A DNA stretch of 64,000 nt, from NCBI GenBank assembly GCA_910589415.1, contig OU342633.1, positions 56,042,404 to 56,106,403 of the forward strand, read 5' to 3'. Shown piece after piece: positions 33,694 through 46,736 of this stretch. Position 1 is the first letter of the stretch. Each line of letters opens with the position of its first letter. Made by a program: the position numbers and the translations under genes. The notes under the pieces were generated by a model. It did not search any database and was not told where the DNA came from. It was given only the letters and a program-made list of their open reading frames with translations. Source of the DNA: Malachius bipustulatus (taxonomy: Eukaryota > Arthropoda > Insecta > Coleoptera > Melyridae).

Positions 33694-36600
33694 ATGTCTC
33701 ATCCGGACTACGAGCAGTTCTCCCACGACCACGCCGCCCTCCTCGTGCTAGTCAAGAACGTCGGCTTCGAGCTGAAACTGAAGAACTACAACCGTTGTCA
33801 CGACCGCATCGCCAAAATAAACTTCATAAAAGTCGTAGACTCTACCGGCCAGACGCGCATCGTTTACGTCCGCTACGTGAAGGAGTATCCGCCGGAGAAC
33901 AACGAGTGGGGCGACTTCCAGACGCACCGCCGACTCCTCGGGCTCATCTCCGTCGGAAGATACGAAACGCAGACGGAATTCAACGAGGTCTGCCGCATCC
34001 ACGAGACCCTCAAGGTCAAGTACGGCGGCACCCTCTTCGATTCGCGGTGCGTCCTGTTCGGACCGGTCAAGACCGACGACGCGGACGCGGACGGACCCGT
34101 CGAAGTTGTCAAGTTCGAACCACCGACCAATTTCAAGGCGAGAGCGCTGATCTACGCCGACAACGATCCCTGCAACGACCTCGAGGCGCAGATAACCGAG
34201 TTCGTCAATTCCCTGTTCTGGGTGCTGGAATCGAAGAGGCTGGAGAGGAGTCGTGAGAAATTGGAGCGCGTGCAGCTGCTGTACGCCCCGTTCGAGAAGA
34301 AGGACTTTGTCGGGCTGGACATGGAGTCGAGGAACAACAGACGGAGGTGCACGGGGCGCGTCACCAAGCACCTGGGAGACATTTGCCTGCAGGCCGGCCT
34401 GATATCGGAGAGTTTGGGCTATTACGCGAGCGCCGTCGAGACTCTGAAGAACATCAACGATTGGCTGTGGCTCGGGGCGGCCTACGAGGGACTGTGCACC
34501 GCGACCGCCCTCGTTCTCTATCCCAACATGCAGAGGAGCGTCGTCTTGCAACGCAACGCCAGCCTGCAGGAAGGCTCACCGAGACGATCCAGTACGGTCT
34601 CTCTGCTGTTGACCGGGGACGCGGAACTGCTGCCGCGCAAATCCCTGCCGTATATGCTGCCCTCGGAGGACATCTTGAAGCGGTACCGCGAGGCCATCAT
34701 TCACTACAGCAAGTACCAGAGCGCGGGAATCGTGGAGACGGAGGCGAGCTTCAAGGCGGCCAGGATAGCGATCGCGCAAGGGCTCGTCCTGCAGGCCGCC
34801 AGCTTTCTGCAGAACGTCGTCTACATCAATTTGACCCTCTCCGAGCAGGAAAAGATACAACGCTTCGAGATGCTCGCCGAACTCTACACGCAGATCGGCT
34901 TCACGAGAAAAGCCGCGTTCTGTCTGAGGCTGGCCGCCACCAGGTAAAAAATCTGCTGCACCGCCCTTCGCAGCAACTGCTCGGAATAATAATAACGATG
35001 ATAATTTTTTAGGTACGTTTCGCCGCAGAATCCTTCCCCTAACTGGCAGCAGTGTTACACGTTGATGCTGCAGTCTCTGGAAGGGCACCGATTGAGCCTG
35101 GACCCGGCGGAAGCGGCCCAGGGCGGCGGGTGGCCCGCCCTACAGGTGCAGCTCTTGCAGGAACTGGTGGTGGCGGCCAAGCGTACGGGAAATTCCGCCT
35201 TGGCCACCCGTCACATGACCTTCCTGCTGCAGGTGCTGTGGGACCATCTCGGACAGCGGGAGCACCGCGAGCTCGCCGTACAGCTGCAGGGCCTGGCGGC
35301 TCAGTGCGAGGGCGCTCCCGTGCCATTGGTCCTGGAGAACGGCACCGTCATCCCGCCCGCCAATCTGGTGCACGTGCCGCGTTGTCTGGCTTTTGTGCCG
35401 CGCGCCCTGCCTCCCCACCTGCGTCCACGTCCCGTCGCCCCGCCCAAAGAGGATCAGGGACCGTTTCTGTTCACACCCATCCATTTCGGTAGTATGGAAA
35501 GACAGCCCAAGTCCAAGTCTAAGATGGGTGAGTTTTTGTTTTCTTTTTTTTTTGTTTCCTTTGACCATCTGATTTGATGAGGTCTGCAGATTTTCTGTGG
35601 GTGGCGGAGCAGGTGTGCGAGGTTCAGGTGACTCTGCAAAACCCCCTCGGATTAGAGGTGCGTGTGGGAGACATGCGTCTGCTGTCTTCGGGGAGCGTGC
35701 TCGAGGCCCTGCCCGAGACGACCGTGCTGCCGCCGGACGCCACCACTCGCGTCACGTTGGTGGGCGTGCCTCGTGAACCGGGCCATTTGCGTCTTACCGG
35801 CTACAGTACCCACGCTCTCGGAATTAAGTCGAATTGTCGACTCAGGTGAGAGAGAGAGAATTCGTATGAGAATGTAAACAAACGATTGATTGCAATGTAG
35901 GCAGATGTCCGGAAGGGACCTCGATTTGTCTCCGGAATACAGCGTCGAAGTGGTCCCGGCGTTGCCCGTCATTCAAGTGAGCACCCCTCATCCCGAGGCT
36001 TCCGTATTTTGTTCACTGCTGAACACCGACATTGTTGTCGCTTCCGCGGCCCTCTCCTTGCATCAGGTAAGCACACACAAGATGTGTTTCGATCGCTGTG
36101 TGAAAGTGACAGTTTTAGTTTTGATAATTTTTTTCGTTTTTTCAGGGTGAAAGTCAACAGCTGACCATCACTCTGACCAACAGTTCGTCGGTAGCGGTGG
36201 AGCGGATTAATCTGACGGCGGACACTTGCAGTCCCGAGTGGTCGCTGGAATGGGACGCCGAGGCGCTGGCGTCGCGCCTCCCGCTGTTGCCCGGCTCGGT
36301 TACCGAGCTGCCCGTCACGGTGCGGATAGACGGGCTGTTTTTGAACGCTTCCGATGCTCCGGCAGTCGGCGGCGCGAACTCGGGACCCAGTTCCCTGCCC
36401 TCGCATCTTAATTCCCTTCAGAGCGGCAGCATCTTCACGGGAGGAAAGTCGGAGTTCAATTCCAGTTTCAGGTGAGTCGATTATTGTCAATAAAATCAAG
36501 TGACACCTGAAGTGTCACTTGATTTACTCGTTTTATGCTCGTCTAGAATTTCCATTTCTATGAATATTTAATATTTTTGTTTTTGCCGCTTAAACAACAG

Positions 36601-37734
36601 ATCTTCAGCGTCCGGTGACTCGCGCTCGTATCCCGTCCGCTCATTAGAAACGGACATGGCGACGTACGCACGCGTCCGGCAACTCGAGGGCCTGCTACGG
36701 ATATGGTACAGCGGGGGAACGGGGCTCGCGGCCGGTCACGGTAGGGCCCTAGCATTGCACGTGGCACTGGAAGCGTTGCCCTCTCTGCGAATCACGGGTT
36801 GGGATGCTCTGCCCGCGGACGAGCCCCACCTCTGCTACCTGGTACTGGACGTGCTCAATCTGGCCGCCCGGGAAATGGAACTCGGCTATGCGCAAGACAA
36901 GGCGATCGTCATACAGGCCGGGGAGAGCTGTCGGGTGCCCGTTTCCGTGCCGAGGTCCGTTTTCACATTTCTTATTACTTTGTGTATCGTTTTTGCTATT
37001 TTCGAGTGTTTTGGCAGGTGTCCGTTGAGTGAATTGACGGCATTCTACGATGACGACGCCCTGGAGACGGCGCAGACAGTCGAGATGGGACGCGTGTGCG
37101 CCGAGCATTTGGTTCGATCCGTCGATCTGCGGTGGAGGTTCCCCGGCGCCGAACCCGAGGCTCACGGCAAGGCGCATCTCCGGGGTTTATATCTTGAACC
37201 AAGCATGCTGGACATTGTTCGCATGTTACCGGTGCAATGGGGTAAGTGGAAAGCGGGTGGCTTTCCCCAGGCAGAGAAGTTATGTTTTATTGTGTTCGCA
37301 GAGGTACTGATCAACGGGGATGTGGTGAAGGGACAAGAGGAGGTGACGTGTACGGTGGGCGAGTGCGTGCAAGTGGCCGTCGCGGTTACCAACAGCCTGG
37401 CGAGACCTTTACATCAGTTGACCGTTTCTGTTCGCTTTTACCAGGACTATGCGAACGGCACCGTCAACTATCGTTTGGAAAGCAGAGTCGTCATTGCAGG
37501 CGCCAACAGGTTATTGATAATTAATCGATATGGATTATCGATTGTGGTTTTTTAAAAATGTTTTTACTCGGCAGACTTTTGGTGACGGAACTGGAGCCGA
37601 ATGTGAAGGACAAGTACGAGTGCCGGGCGATCTTCCTGAGCAGCGGCCTGTACAAGGCGGACATTCGTTGCGGCGTCAGTGGTAACGCTTCGACGTGGCG
37701 ATTTATCCCCACCCTCACCATTTCCGTCACTTGA
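33694..37734 (+). CDS. TRAPPC9: TRAPPC9 / brunelleschi, TRAPPII complex subunit
   Basis: Nine exons: 33694-34943, 35013-35527, 35590-35845, 35901-36066, 36146-36471, 36601-36954, 37018-37241, 37302-37509 and 37575-37734. Phases agree throughout (3,459 nt, 1,152 residues), near the length of animal TRAPPC9. The start at 33694 (MSHPDYEQ) matches the family N-terminus; an in-frame ATG at 33643 is possible. Diagnostic blocks are RYVKEYPPENNEWGDFQTHR, DSRCVLFGP, VLESKRLERS, PFEKKDFVGLD and KHLGDICLQAG, then TPR-like helices and C-terminal Ig-like beta domains. TRAPPC9 is a scaffold of TRAPPII at the Golgi/recycling endosome, supporting Rab activation. The Drosophila orthologue is needed for male meiotic cytokinesis. 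All introns are only 55-130 bp. The exon-6 donor (GAG^GTCCGT) is weak. Exons are GC-rich in an AT-rich region. Other-strand frames here, including one of 267 codons, are shadows. Confidence 0.96.
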
Positions 37735-38344
37735 GAACAAGAAGAAGGAAAAGAGGGTGCCGTTTCGCTTGTGCCAAATCCTGATCTGTTCTCGACTGTT
37801 GGGTCGTGTTCGTCTTTTACTTTGTTGTCTATTGCCGCAAAGATCGATTTGTTCCAGTTTGAGAGTCGGTGTCTTTTGATATGTTTTTATATCATTCGAC
37901 CCATTGATGATTCTGTTGTTGTTATTTTATTGATTATTGTTAGCAATAATAATTATTATTATTATCAATATTCACTATTACATATTATTATTATTTGTAC
38001 ATTTTCAGGTGGATAAAAATAGTAAACTTTTATTTAATGTAAGTACCTACCTGCTATGTAATTATTACTTATGAAGAGCATAAAATGTTTTAGAAATCTA
38101 AAATCATTTTTTGGTCTATCAACCTACCGACCTCTATAGGATGAGTTTTGATTATGAAACAGCAATTAATTGATTCGAACTTCCTGTGATTCCCAACATC
38201 AGACCTCCTGCATTTATTTTTAATTAAAGAGTCTTGAATTATATTCTTGACAATATGTCACTTCACTTTGTCCAAGATCAACTTCAGATTTTTTCACCTG
38301 ATTCCCTAAGTAAGAGAGAACTAGCCCATTACCTTGAATTAGTC

Positions 38345-38790
38345 CCCTGATTTAATTATTTATTTATTTATTAAACCAGTAGTTACATTACCATTATATA
38401 ATTATATTAAACACAATAGTAATTCTCATAGAGGTATGACAATACCTGTGCATAAGAAACTGGTGTCTTAAAACTAAACTTACATACTAAAAAACAATTA
38501 TTAATACTAATTATAAACCTTCATGTGTTGCAACAATTTACTTGAGTAAATTCTGTAGTATAAATCAACTTGTAAAACATTATCAATAATCCAAGGCTTT
38601 AAATTACGTTTTAAAATTTTTTTACTCTTTTTCTCTTTCAGCAATTTAAGTTCATTTGGTAATTTGTTAAATAATTTTATTGCAACAATGTTACTATTCT
38701 TATCACTAATAGTTTTATGGTAGTTTTGGCAACAATCTACTTTTATTTCTCCGACATTGTTTTTTTTTTTTGACAATTTAGTCCTTATTT
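38345..38790 (-). mobile_element. LINE ORF2 C-terminal fragment, minus strand
   Basis: The minus frame 38776-38507 (about 89 residues; NSNIVAIKLFNKLPNELKLL) matches the typical extreme C-terminus of insect LINE ORFs (xAIKLFNxLPxxLK). The complement of a (TAAA)n tail lies at 38352-38376. The 5' part is lost. Confidence 0.7.
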
Positions 38791-39196
38791 TTTAATTAGA
38801 TGGATTCCACCAAGTCAAAATTCTAGGGGAACGATTGGCAACAAGACTGATTAGGTTGGTTATGGTGATAGTTGTTACTAAAATATCCACTAGAATGGTT
38901 ACTAAATTAATTTAGGTTATGTCGATTAGTTGAGTTGAGATGTCATTTTATTTCAAAATTTAAAATCCGAAAAACTATAAACGCAATTTTTAGGCGTAAA
39001 TTGAAATCTTAGAGACATTTGTAAATGTAAGTACCTGCTATTTACTCTTATAAATCTTATACAGGGTGTCCCATAATATGTGGGCAATCTCCCGGATTTG
39101 GGTAAATTTCGTAAAAATAAATGAAAAAATAACTATAAATATAAATATTGTTTTTCTAACATTAGGGACACTGTTGTAAACATTAGTGATGAGTAT

Positions 39197-41298
39197 GTGT
39201 TTAAATGTGATGCATTTCATCACCCTTTGGAAATAAAAATCTATGTCTCACGATGTGATGTATGTAATACTAGAGAGAAGATATATGACTTTAACAGATC
39301 CAATTTTGTGGAGATGGGGGCTGAACTTAGTAGGGTTGAGTTTCCTTCTTCGTTCATTACAAACAAATCGGAATTGAATGGATTTGTTGAGCACATAAAC
39401 CAATTATTTAAAGACTTAATTGAAAGATACGTTCCTTTTTTCTATACTAGTGTTAGATCATTTCCAAAATGGTATTCCAATGAGTTGAAACTGGCTGTAA
39501 TTGAAAAGAAAAAATTTCATAGGTTATATAAGAAATTTAATTCTGGTTACTTTTTTATTCTTTATTTAAATCTGAGAGGAGCAGATGCAAGTTATTGCTA
39601 TTAAGAGATGAAAAATTGTTCATTGATGGGACTGAGGAATCACTTGACTCTAACCCTAAGCATTTCTTTAATTATGTGAACTCTATCTCGAAATGTCACT
39701 CCATTCCTGCTCTGATGCATCTGGATGGAGAGACTGCAGATGATGGCTTGGACATAACGAACCTGTTCGCAGTTAAATTTGGTAAGGTCTATCGAGATCT
39801 AAATTTAGATACCACTCAATTATCTTTTGATATAACCGATAGTGTTAATAGTATATCATTGTCAGAATCTGATTTGTACAAGACTATTGAGCAGTTGAAT
39901 CCGAACTCAAATCCGGGTCCTGATAGGATTCATCCGAAAATTATTAAATCTTGTTCCAGTTCTATAGTGCCTTGGTTGACTAAATTGTTTAATGCTTCTC
40001 TTGGGTTAGGTGTTTTTCCTGAAGCTTGGAAAACCTCGTTCATTATACCATTGCACAAAGGAGGAGATAAGTCTGACGTGAACAACTACAGACCAATAAA
40101 TAATTATAATGTATTGGCTAAATTGTTCGATGGGGTGGTATATAGTAGGATTAACGACTATCTTAGTAGATTTATCGTAGATCAGCAGCATGAGTTTTCA
40201 ACTGGTAGATCTACTGTGTCAAATCTGGTAACTTATCACGACTATCTTGTATCTAGTCAGAGTGAGGGCTTTGTTGTTGATGCGATTTATACAGACATGT
40301 CCAGGGCATTCGATCTGGTTAATATAGATCTTTTGGTTAGAAAACTTCAGACTTATGGAGTCGTTGGTTCATTGTTGCAGTGGTTCTCTTCTTATCTTAG
40401 AGATAGGAAACAAATTGTTAAAATAGGCGAGTTCTGTTCTGATCCTTTTGATGTGATATCGGGTGTTGGACAGGGTACTCACTTGGGACCTCTGCTTTTC
40501 TCAGTGTTTATTAACGATCTGGCAAATGCCATCGAGCATAGTGAAATACTCTTTTTTGCCGATGATGCGAAAATTTTTACTTCCATCAAATCTCCCAGTG
40601 ATATTGAGTTTCTTCAGATGGACTTGGATTCCCTTCAAAGGTGGTGTACTGAAAACGGGTTATTAATTAATACAAAGAAGTGCTTTCACATTAGGTTTGG
40701 CAGGGAGCGTTCTTCGAACGGTCCAGTTTATACCATTGGTGATAGTGTCCTTGAGCAGGTGGACCATATAAAGGATTTAGGAGTGGTTTTTGACTCTAAG
40801 TTGTCTTTTAAACAACATATTGATTATATTTATCAAGTTTGTATGAGGAAAATTTATTTTATCAAGAGGTTTACTAGTAAATTCCGTAAGGTTTCGACCT
40901 TTAGATCACTGTATTTCTCGTACATTTATCCTGTTGTTATGTATTGTATGCTTCAACAGTTTGGCGACCTAATCAAATTGGTTTAGTGAAAAAAATTGAG
41001 ACCATTAATAGGAAGTTTTTGAGGTACGCAGCGTTTAGGGTTGGGATCGGATTGTCACCTATTGATCACGATCTTGCCCCTGTTTATAGAAAGTTTTCTA
41101 TTGCGACCTTTGAGTCAGCTAGGGACAGAGTCGACATTGTTCTGGCTTTTAAAATTCTTAATAGTATTATTCGATCACCAGTGCTTCTGGGTTCATTTAG
41201 ATTTTATGTACCAGTCATAAGTCTAAGGATGAATAGATACTTTGTTGTTGAAATAGTACCTGGAGGTAGTAGGGGGTCGATTGTGAATACTCTCTGTA
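39197..41298 (+). pseudogene. LINE ORF2 (linker and reverse transcriptase), frameshifted
   Basis: Three overlapping frames cover it: 39197-39604, 39595-40986 and 40944 to about 41298. The first carries the linker typical between endonuclease and RT (FPKWYSNELKLAVIEKKKFH). The second has the RT start NPGPDRIHPKIIKSCSS, then FPEAWKTSFIIPLHKGGDKS, YTDMSRAFDLVN (motif A), SGVGQGTHLGPLLFSVFIND (motif B) and FFADDAKIF (motif C). The third has the C-terminal NRKFLRYAAFRVG region. Frameshifts near 39600 and 40960 and a nested insertion disable it. The family is the same as, or close to, the LINE at 6.8-8.0 kb. Confidence 0.85.
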
Positions 41299-42087
41299 CA
41301 CTGAGAGTTGTCCGTTGTCATGCCGCACTGATTCTGACTAAACAATTTCATTTAATTCGATTTGAATCGTACACTTATTTCTAAGTCGAACCAGTTGTGG
41401 TATCGCAGTTCGTGTCAGTGGCGTGTGTTGAGGAATAATGAATATCCCATAAATATATTATTTCGACAAGTTATTGACGAAGTAGTGCCTTGCAACTTTT
41501 TGATAACAAATATTACATAATGCAAGTAAATAAGAATGATAATAATTATTATTGTTATCATCATGATAGAAATATCATGTCACCTACCTGCTGGTTGCCG
41601 TTTAAAAGAAAGAATAACACCTCCGTTTTCTTATTTGCAAGTAAAATATTCCAGCAATTTTACCACAAGACCACGTACTAGGGAGTTCAATCGTTTCCCA
41701 GGCAAAACAAGGAAATAGATTTTTAGGCATTCGCGAAATTAAGTTACTCATAGTTCATCACACCGTACAATATAACACAGGTAATTCTGCTAATTTCGTA
41801 TTAAAAACGTTTCAAATCACAACAAAAACCTTATTTAGTATATTTACCGCTGACACTGACACTTGAGAGTAGCGACGATCGTAATATCGTATCAATCTAA
41901 GCGTATCAAGACGCGAGTCGATACTTCCGTCTCACTCTCGCTCATCTTTTTAGAATTGCTGACGATTCAAACGTATTTCTGACAATACGTCCCATTTTAA
42001 CTCGATTGGGTATGCAATGCAATAGAAGGAGTAAGGAATATAACGAGATGATGTATCCTTAGTTCTCACAACAGACAACTCTCAGTG
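41299..42087. mobile_element. ~789-bp TIR element nested in the LINE
   Basis: CACTGAGAGTTGTCCGTTGT at the left and ACAACAGACAACTCTCAGTG at the right are inverted with one mismatch. TGTACA (41295-41300 and 42086-42091) may be a 6-bp duplication, but it is palindromic, so the boundary is ambiguous. LINE 3' UTR sequence resumes after it. A partial copy lies at 2530-2712. Confidence 0.75.
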
Positions 42088-43441
42088 TACAGACTTTAGA
42101 TTGGCCATGTTATGTAATGTACATATGGGTTGGTTTGAGTTTCGGGACTGCTCTTTGTTCTCTGTAAAAAAGAAATCAAAGTTATTGTTGTTGTTTGGGT
42201 GAATCTGGATGCACTTTTTGTTTAGCTTTTATCTGTAATTTGTGGTTAATAATGATTGTAAACATATTATGTATGGGGTCTCCCCGTTGAAAGAAATAAA
42301 TAAATAAATAAATAAAATTAATTCCTCAGAGACACCCCTACAAAGATATTAGCTGTTGAAGTTGAGGGTTGAAAATCAATTTATTGCAATAACTTTTTTA
42401 TTTGTTGACCGATTTTGATAATTTTTGGTTTTATTTTCTATTATTTGGGACTGTTTAGAATAGTGTTTCATAATCTTTGGTAGCACATACATAGACCTCG
42501 GGATGGCATAACCCCCTCATTCACTTGAAATAAAACAATAAAAATAATAATTTTACAGTTTTTTAAGGTTAATTTTCTTTTTATTTGATATTTTTTACGT
42601 AAAAAATGTATCCTTATTTATTTCGATAGAGCGAACCGTTATCGAGATAAACGTCTTTCTAATAGGTGATGCGTCGCAGGAACTTTCTAAATTTCAAGTA
42701 AATTTTAACAAGATGGCTGACCTTTGACAGTAAATCGAGCAGGAAACAAAACAATAACTTAATTACATACACGTCAAATAGTGTCAAAGATTTCATTTCA
42801 TGCAGATTCAATTCTAACTGATTTTAAAATGAGTTACAAAAACGCTGAATACGCAGAAAATCAGTTAGAAATGAATCTGCATGAAATGAAATTTTTGACA
42901 CTGACGTGTATTTAATTAAGTTACTGTTTTGTTTCCTGCTCAATTTACTGTCATAGGTCAGCCATCTTGTTAAAATTTACTTGAAATTTAGAAAGTTCCT
43001 GCGACGCATCACCTATTAGAAGGACGTTTATCTCGATAACGGTTCGCTCTATCGAAATAAATAAGGATACATTTTTTATGTAAAAAATGTCAAATAAAAA
43101 GGAAATTAACCTTAAAAAACTGTAAAATTATTATTTTTATTGTTTTATTTCAAGTGAATGAGGGGGTTATGCCATCCCGAGGTCTATGTATGTGCTACCA
43201 AAGATTAAGAAACACTATTCTAAACAGTTCAAAATAATACAAAATAACACCAAAAATTATCAAAATCGGTCAAGAAATAAAAAAGTTATTGCAAAAAATT
43301 GATTTTCAACCCTCAACTTCAACAGCTAATATCTCTGTAGGGGTGTCTCTGAGGAATTAATTTTATAGCTATTTTTTCATTTGTTTTTACGAAATTTTCC
43401 CAAATCCGGGAGATTGCCCACATATTATGGGACACCTGTAT

Positions 43442-46400
43442 ATGTAGGATTAGACCGATTCCTTCTTAGTTTTATGTAAAAATGTTGAAAATAGAAGATC
43501 TATTATTGACAAATAGAGGTACTTAACATTATTCAATCATTTTTTAAAGAATTTCTCAAGGAATCTGAATAAACTGCATTTTTGTTTGATTTGGATATAA
43601 ATCTTTCAATTATTATTGTTCACAGCATTTGATAATTATTCTTTCCTTTCTTTTGAAATAAATTTACCTGCGTCAGCATTTACAAAATAATTTTGAATTT
43701 AATAATTTAGTTTGTCAATTTGACAACTTCAACTTTTCAGTTCCTTGGCGCTTCACTGTGACTAGAGTGCCGAACTCAGGGACCAAACCTAGTTTTTGCA
43801 AAACGTCATTAGATATAGTCACGTCAAACAACAGTTAAATTGATCATCAAAAAAAATGATTAACTGTACTAAAAAGGACTATTTTCAAAGAAAATAGAGT
43901 TAGAATTTTCTAATTTACGTTTTATAACAGTGAAACGAGGAAACATGTTTTGCAGGTGACGTCATAGCCTATACCCGAATCGGGGAGTGTTGCTGTGACT
44001 CTAGTCACAACGTAAATTTTTTGTCAAGGTCGAGAAAACAGGCTACCATCTGACAATATCAAAATTACTGTTTAAAGATTGCACAGGCTACCAACTTGAC
44101 AGCTGTTTGACAAGTCCATCTAAATAAAAAATAAAGTACACCTTCAACGTTGAGAATTTGACAGATGGTAAAAGATGATCGATCAATGGGAAATGAAACA
44201 CTCTCAATATGGAATAGTTTATTCATTAATAATAAATAATATTTCAACAACAATACAATACTTTGATCTTTCCAAGAAATAATTTCCCAATTACATCGAT
44301 TCAATAAAATTACGGATGACCATAGTAAATGTTATAAACTATATAAGAATAATAATAATAATAATAATAATTTCAAGTCCATAATAACAACATTGTGAGC
44401 AAGAGACTGGAAGGACTCAATAATAATAATGATTCATTATTTATTATTATTTACGCAGCAATACAGCAAAGATTGTCATTTATTAACAGAAAAAAATCAT
44501 AGAAACATTCCCGAGTGTCAATAATAAATAAATAATTATTGACACTACTTATTTATTTTATTAGGCAGCAGATTAATTTCTATCGCATAAGGAAGCGCCG
44601 ATAATTGATTTGTCAATTATGTCAAAATACACTCACCGGAACAACATGAAGAGAATTACGATAATAATTAATAATATGACGGAAGAATCACAATTTCACT
44701 GATAGTGTTTCGTTTCAAAGGTTCGAATTTTGTACAAAAATGTAAAAAATCAACATTTCCTAGTTAATTTATTTATTATCTATCTAGTTGTTGTGTTTTA
44801 TTATTGATAGAGGAGACTAATAAGTGAAACAGGAAACAAATTACATACAAACAAGCAGATTGTAAATCTAATGGCACCATGTTCTTTCCTTTTGTTTTCC
44901 AAGTTATGCATTTCATTTCTGGAAGACTTTCTTTCACTTAATTTTTAATCTCAATAAATATATGCATTCGATTTAATTTTAATTAATTATTAATTATTAT
45001 TACACTCTACAATATTTAATAATGAAAGTCCTGTGTATTATTTTTATTATTGTCTATCCGATTAGGCACTTTTTTTATTCGATATCATCAGTTTGATCAA
45101 TTAAATTGATTTATTTTATCCCCTTATAACGAGAGAGTTAAAAAAGTGAGTCATTTCATTTTTGTTACGTATCATCTATCTAGAAAAGGGCCCGTTTAAT
45201 AATAATAATAATAATAATAATATGTTAAAGTCACTTGAAGGAATTATTAAATGCTAATTTACCACCATTGATTGAGCTATTACAGCCAATTTAATCAAAA
45301 ATCTGGTTATTGCTATTTCATTATTACACTTGAGTGAATTTTGCATTCTCTTTATGTACCCACTGACTGAAAAACCATTGGAAGAATTTTAGAGTTACCG
45401 ATTTTTAATAAGTAAGTAGGCAGAGTGGCTTAATTTTGATGTTTTTTTCTTCTCTTATTTACCAATCGAATTAGGAGACAATTATTTACATATTATAATT
45501 GCATATTTATAAATATTGCACCGTGAAGGAATCGCTTGTGAGGTACCTTTTACACCTACTTTTGGACCGTTAGTTTATAAATTTTTACTAATTAGTGAAA
45601 GTTGAAAAATGGATTTTATTTAATAATGGTTATATTTTTTAACATATACAAATAAAAATTTCCCACAAAAAATTAATTATCACTATCATAATTAACCATT
45701 AGTTCACTGGACTGTTAGTAAATGAGAGAGAATAGAAAAATCAAAAAATCAAATAATTTGAACATTGAAATTAAGCTACCTACCCTGTACTTGTGGCAAA
45801 AATTGATTCTTATCGTATCGGGTCGATTTTTTCAGAATAACCTAAGAACAGCTACCTAAAGATATTTTTCTACATTGATTTTTGAGCTGCCAAGAGACGT
45901 TTTTATTATCGATTTGTATATTTTTTGGCCTTTCTGTGACTGTAAATAAAATTCAAAACCGGTCAAGTTCGGGGGGTAGCCCTAATGGTGATGATGAGGA
46001 TGATTATAAAAAAATGAAGAGCATAAACACTGCAACAACTCTATTGCAATAACAATTTGCAAAACCATTCACAAAAGTTAATAATGTAAGCAATGCGAAA
46101 AACGTTCCCATTGTTAAACGTATTAATTATAATAATAATAATAGTTATTTGTGTACAAACAGAAATAAAAAAAGAGACAGAGAGATAGAATAGAAAAAAG
46201 AAAAAAAAACATTTCACTCAAGTAATAACAATGGTAAGTAAGTAAGTAAATAAGTAAATAAGTAAGTAGTATATACAATAAAAACACGACAAAATTTTAA
46301 TACGTTTTAACAGACATGAGTATATAAGAGTTATAATCGAGAAAGAAACTAAAAAATAAAATATACCTACGAACGAATTACTGGGGAGATATATAAATAT

Positions 46401-46736
46401 ATAAACGGCAGTCTATTTAACCTAAAAATATAAAATTGTATAAAATTACATAGGCAACAATAACATGCTGTTGTTGTATAAGAGCACAATAATATTAAGA
46501 GAGTGGTAAATAATAAATTAAAAGAACAAAAAAGAAATGAAAATAAAAAAAAATCCTGATCTGAGCCGGCTTCTCGCAATTCTTGTGACTTGACTTGACT
46601 CGAGTGCACATTTATATTGAAATATATCTCTCGGGGAGGCACATCGGTAGGACGCAACACGCCGCATGACATCATAAATAAATCTCACATATAAAAATAT
46701 CAACACGAATGGAAAATACTGCGAGGCGAGGGAGAG
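43442..46736. other. AT-rich region without recognisable gene (includes Amph 3' UTR)
   Basis: No coding sequence is recognised. A weak inverted pair (TGTGACTAGAGT near 43756 and ACTCTAGTCACA near 43999) may mark a ~250-bp MITE. The stretch below 46736 probably holds the Amphiphysin 3' UTR, but no confident polyadenylation site was chosen. ATT/TAA trinucleotide runs occur near 44350 and 45200. Confidence 0.4.

Larger units (their letters stand above)
39140..42315 (+). mobile_element. Jockey-like LINE, 5'-truncated, inserted in the foldback
   Basis: The foldback left arm breaks after AACTATAAA (39139) and resumes ATTAATTCCTCAG at about 42317, as shown by the intact right arm. The LINE covers the endonuclease-RT linker, RT and a 3' UTR with hairpin GGGGTCTCCCC (42275-42285) and (AAAT)n tail. 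A TIR element (41299-42087) is nested near its 3' end. Confidence 0.85.
39058..43441. mobile_element. large foldback element, ~590-bp arms, split by a LINE
   Basis: The left end TACAGGGTGTCCCATAATATG and right end CATATTATGGGACACCTGTA are inverted. The left arm is 39058-39139 plus about 42316-42828; the right arm is about 42862-43441. The centre is near 42845 (GATTCAATTCTAACTGATTT and AAATCAGTTAGAAATGAATC). The match is near perfect over long stretches. Without the LINE the element would be about 1.2 kb. No gene of its own was found. Confidence 0.88.

Noticed and set aside
33748..34551. Long minus-strand ORF of 267 codons and other frames over TRAPPC9
   Set aside because: They are antisense or frame-shifted shadows of a GC-rich conserved coding exon and have no domain or splice logic.
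44065..44304. 79-codon minus-strand ORF
   Set aside because: AT-rich, Cys/Ile/Leu-heavy, typical of random open frames; no homologous motif seen.
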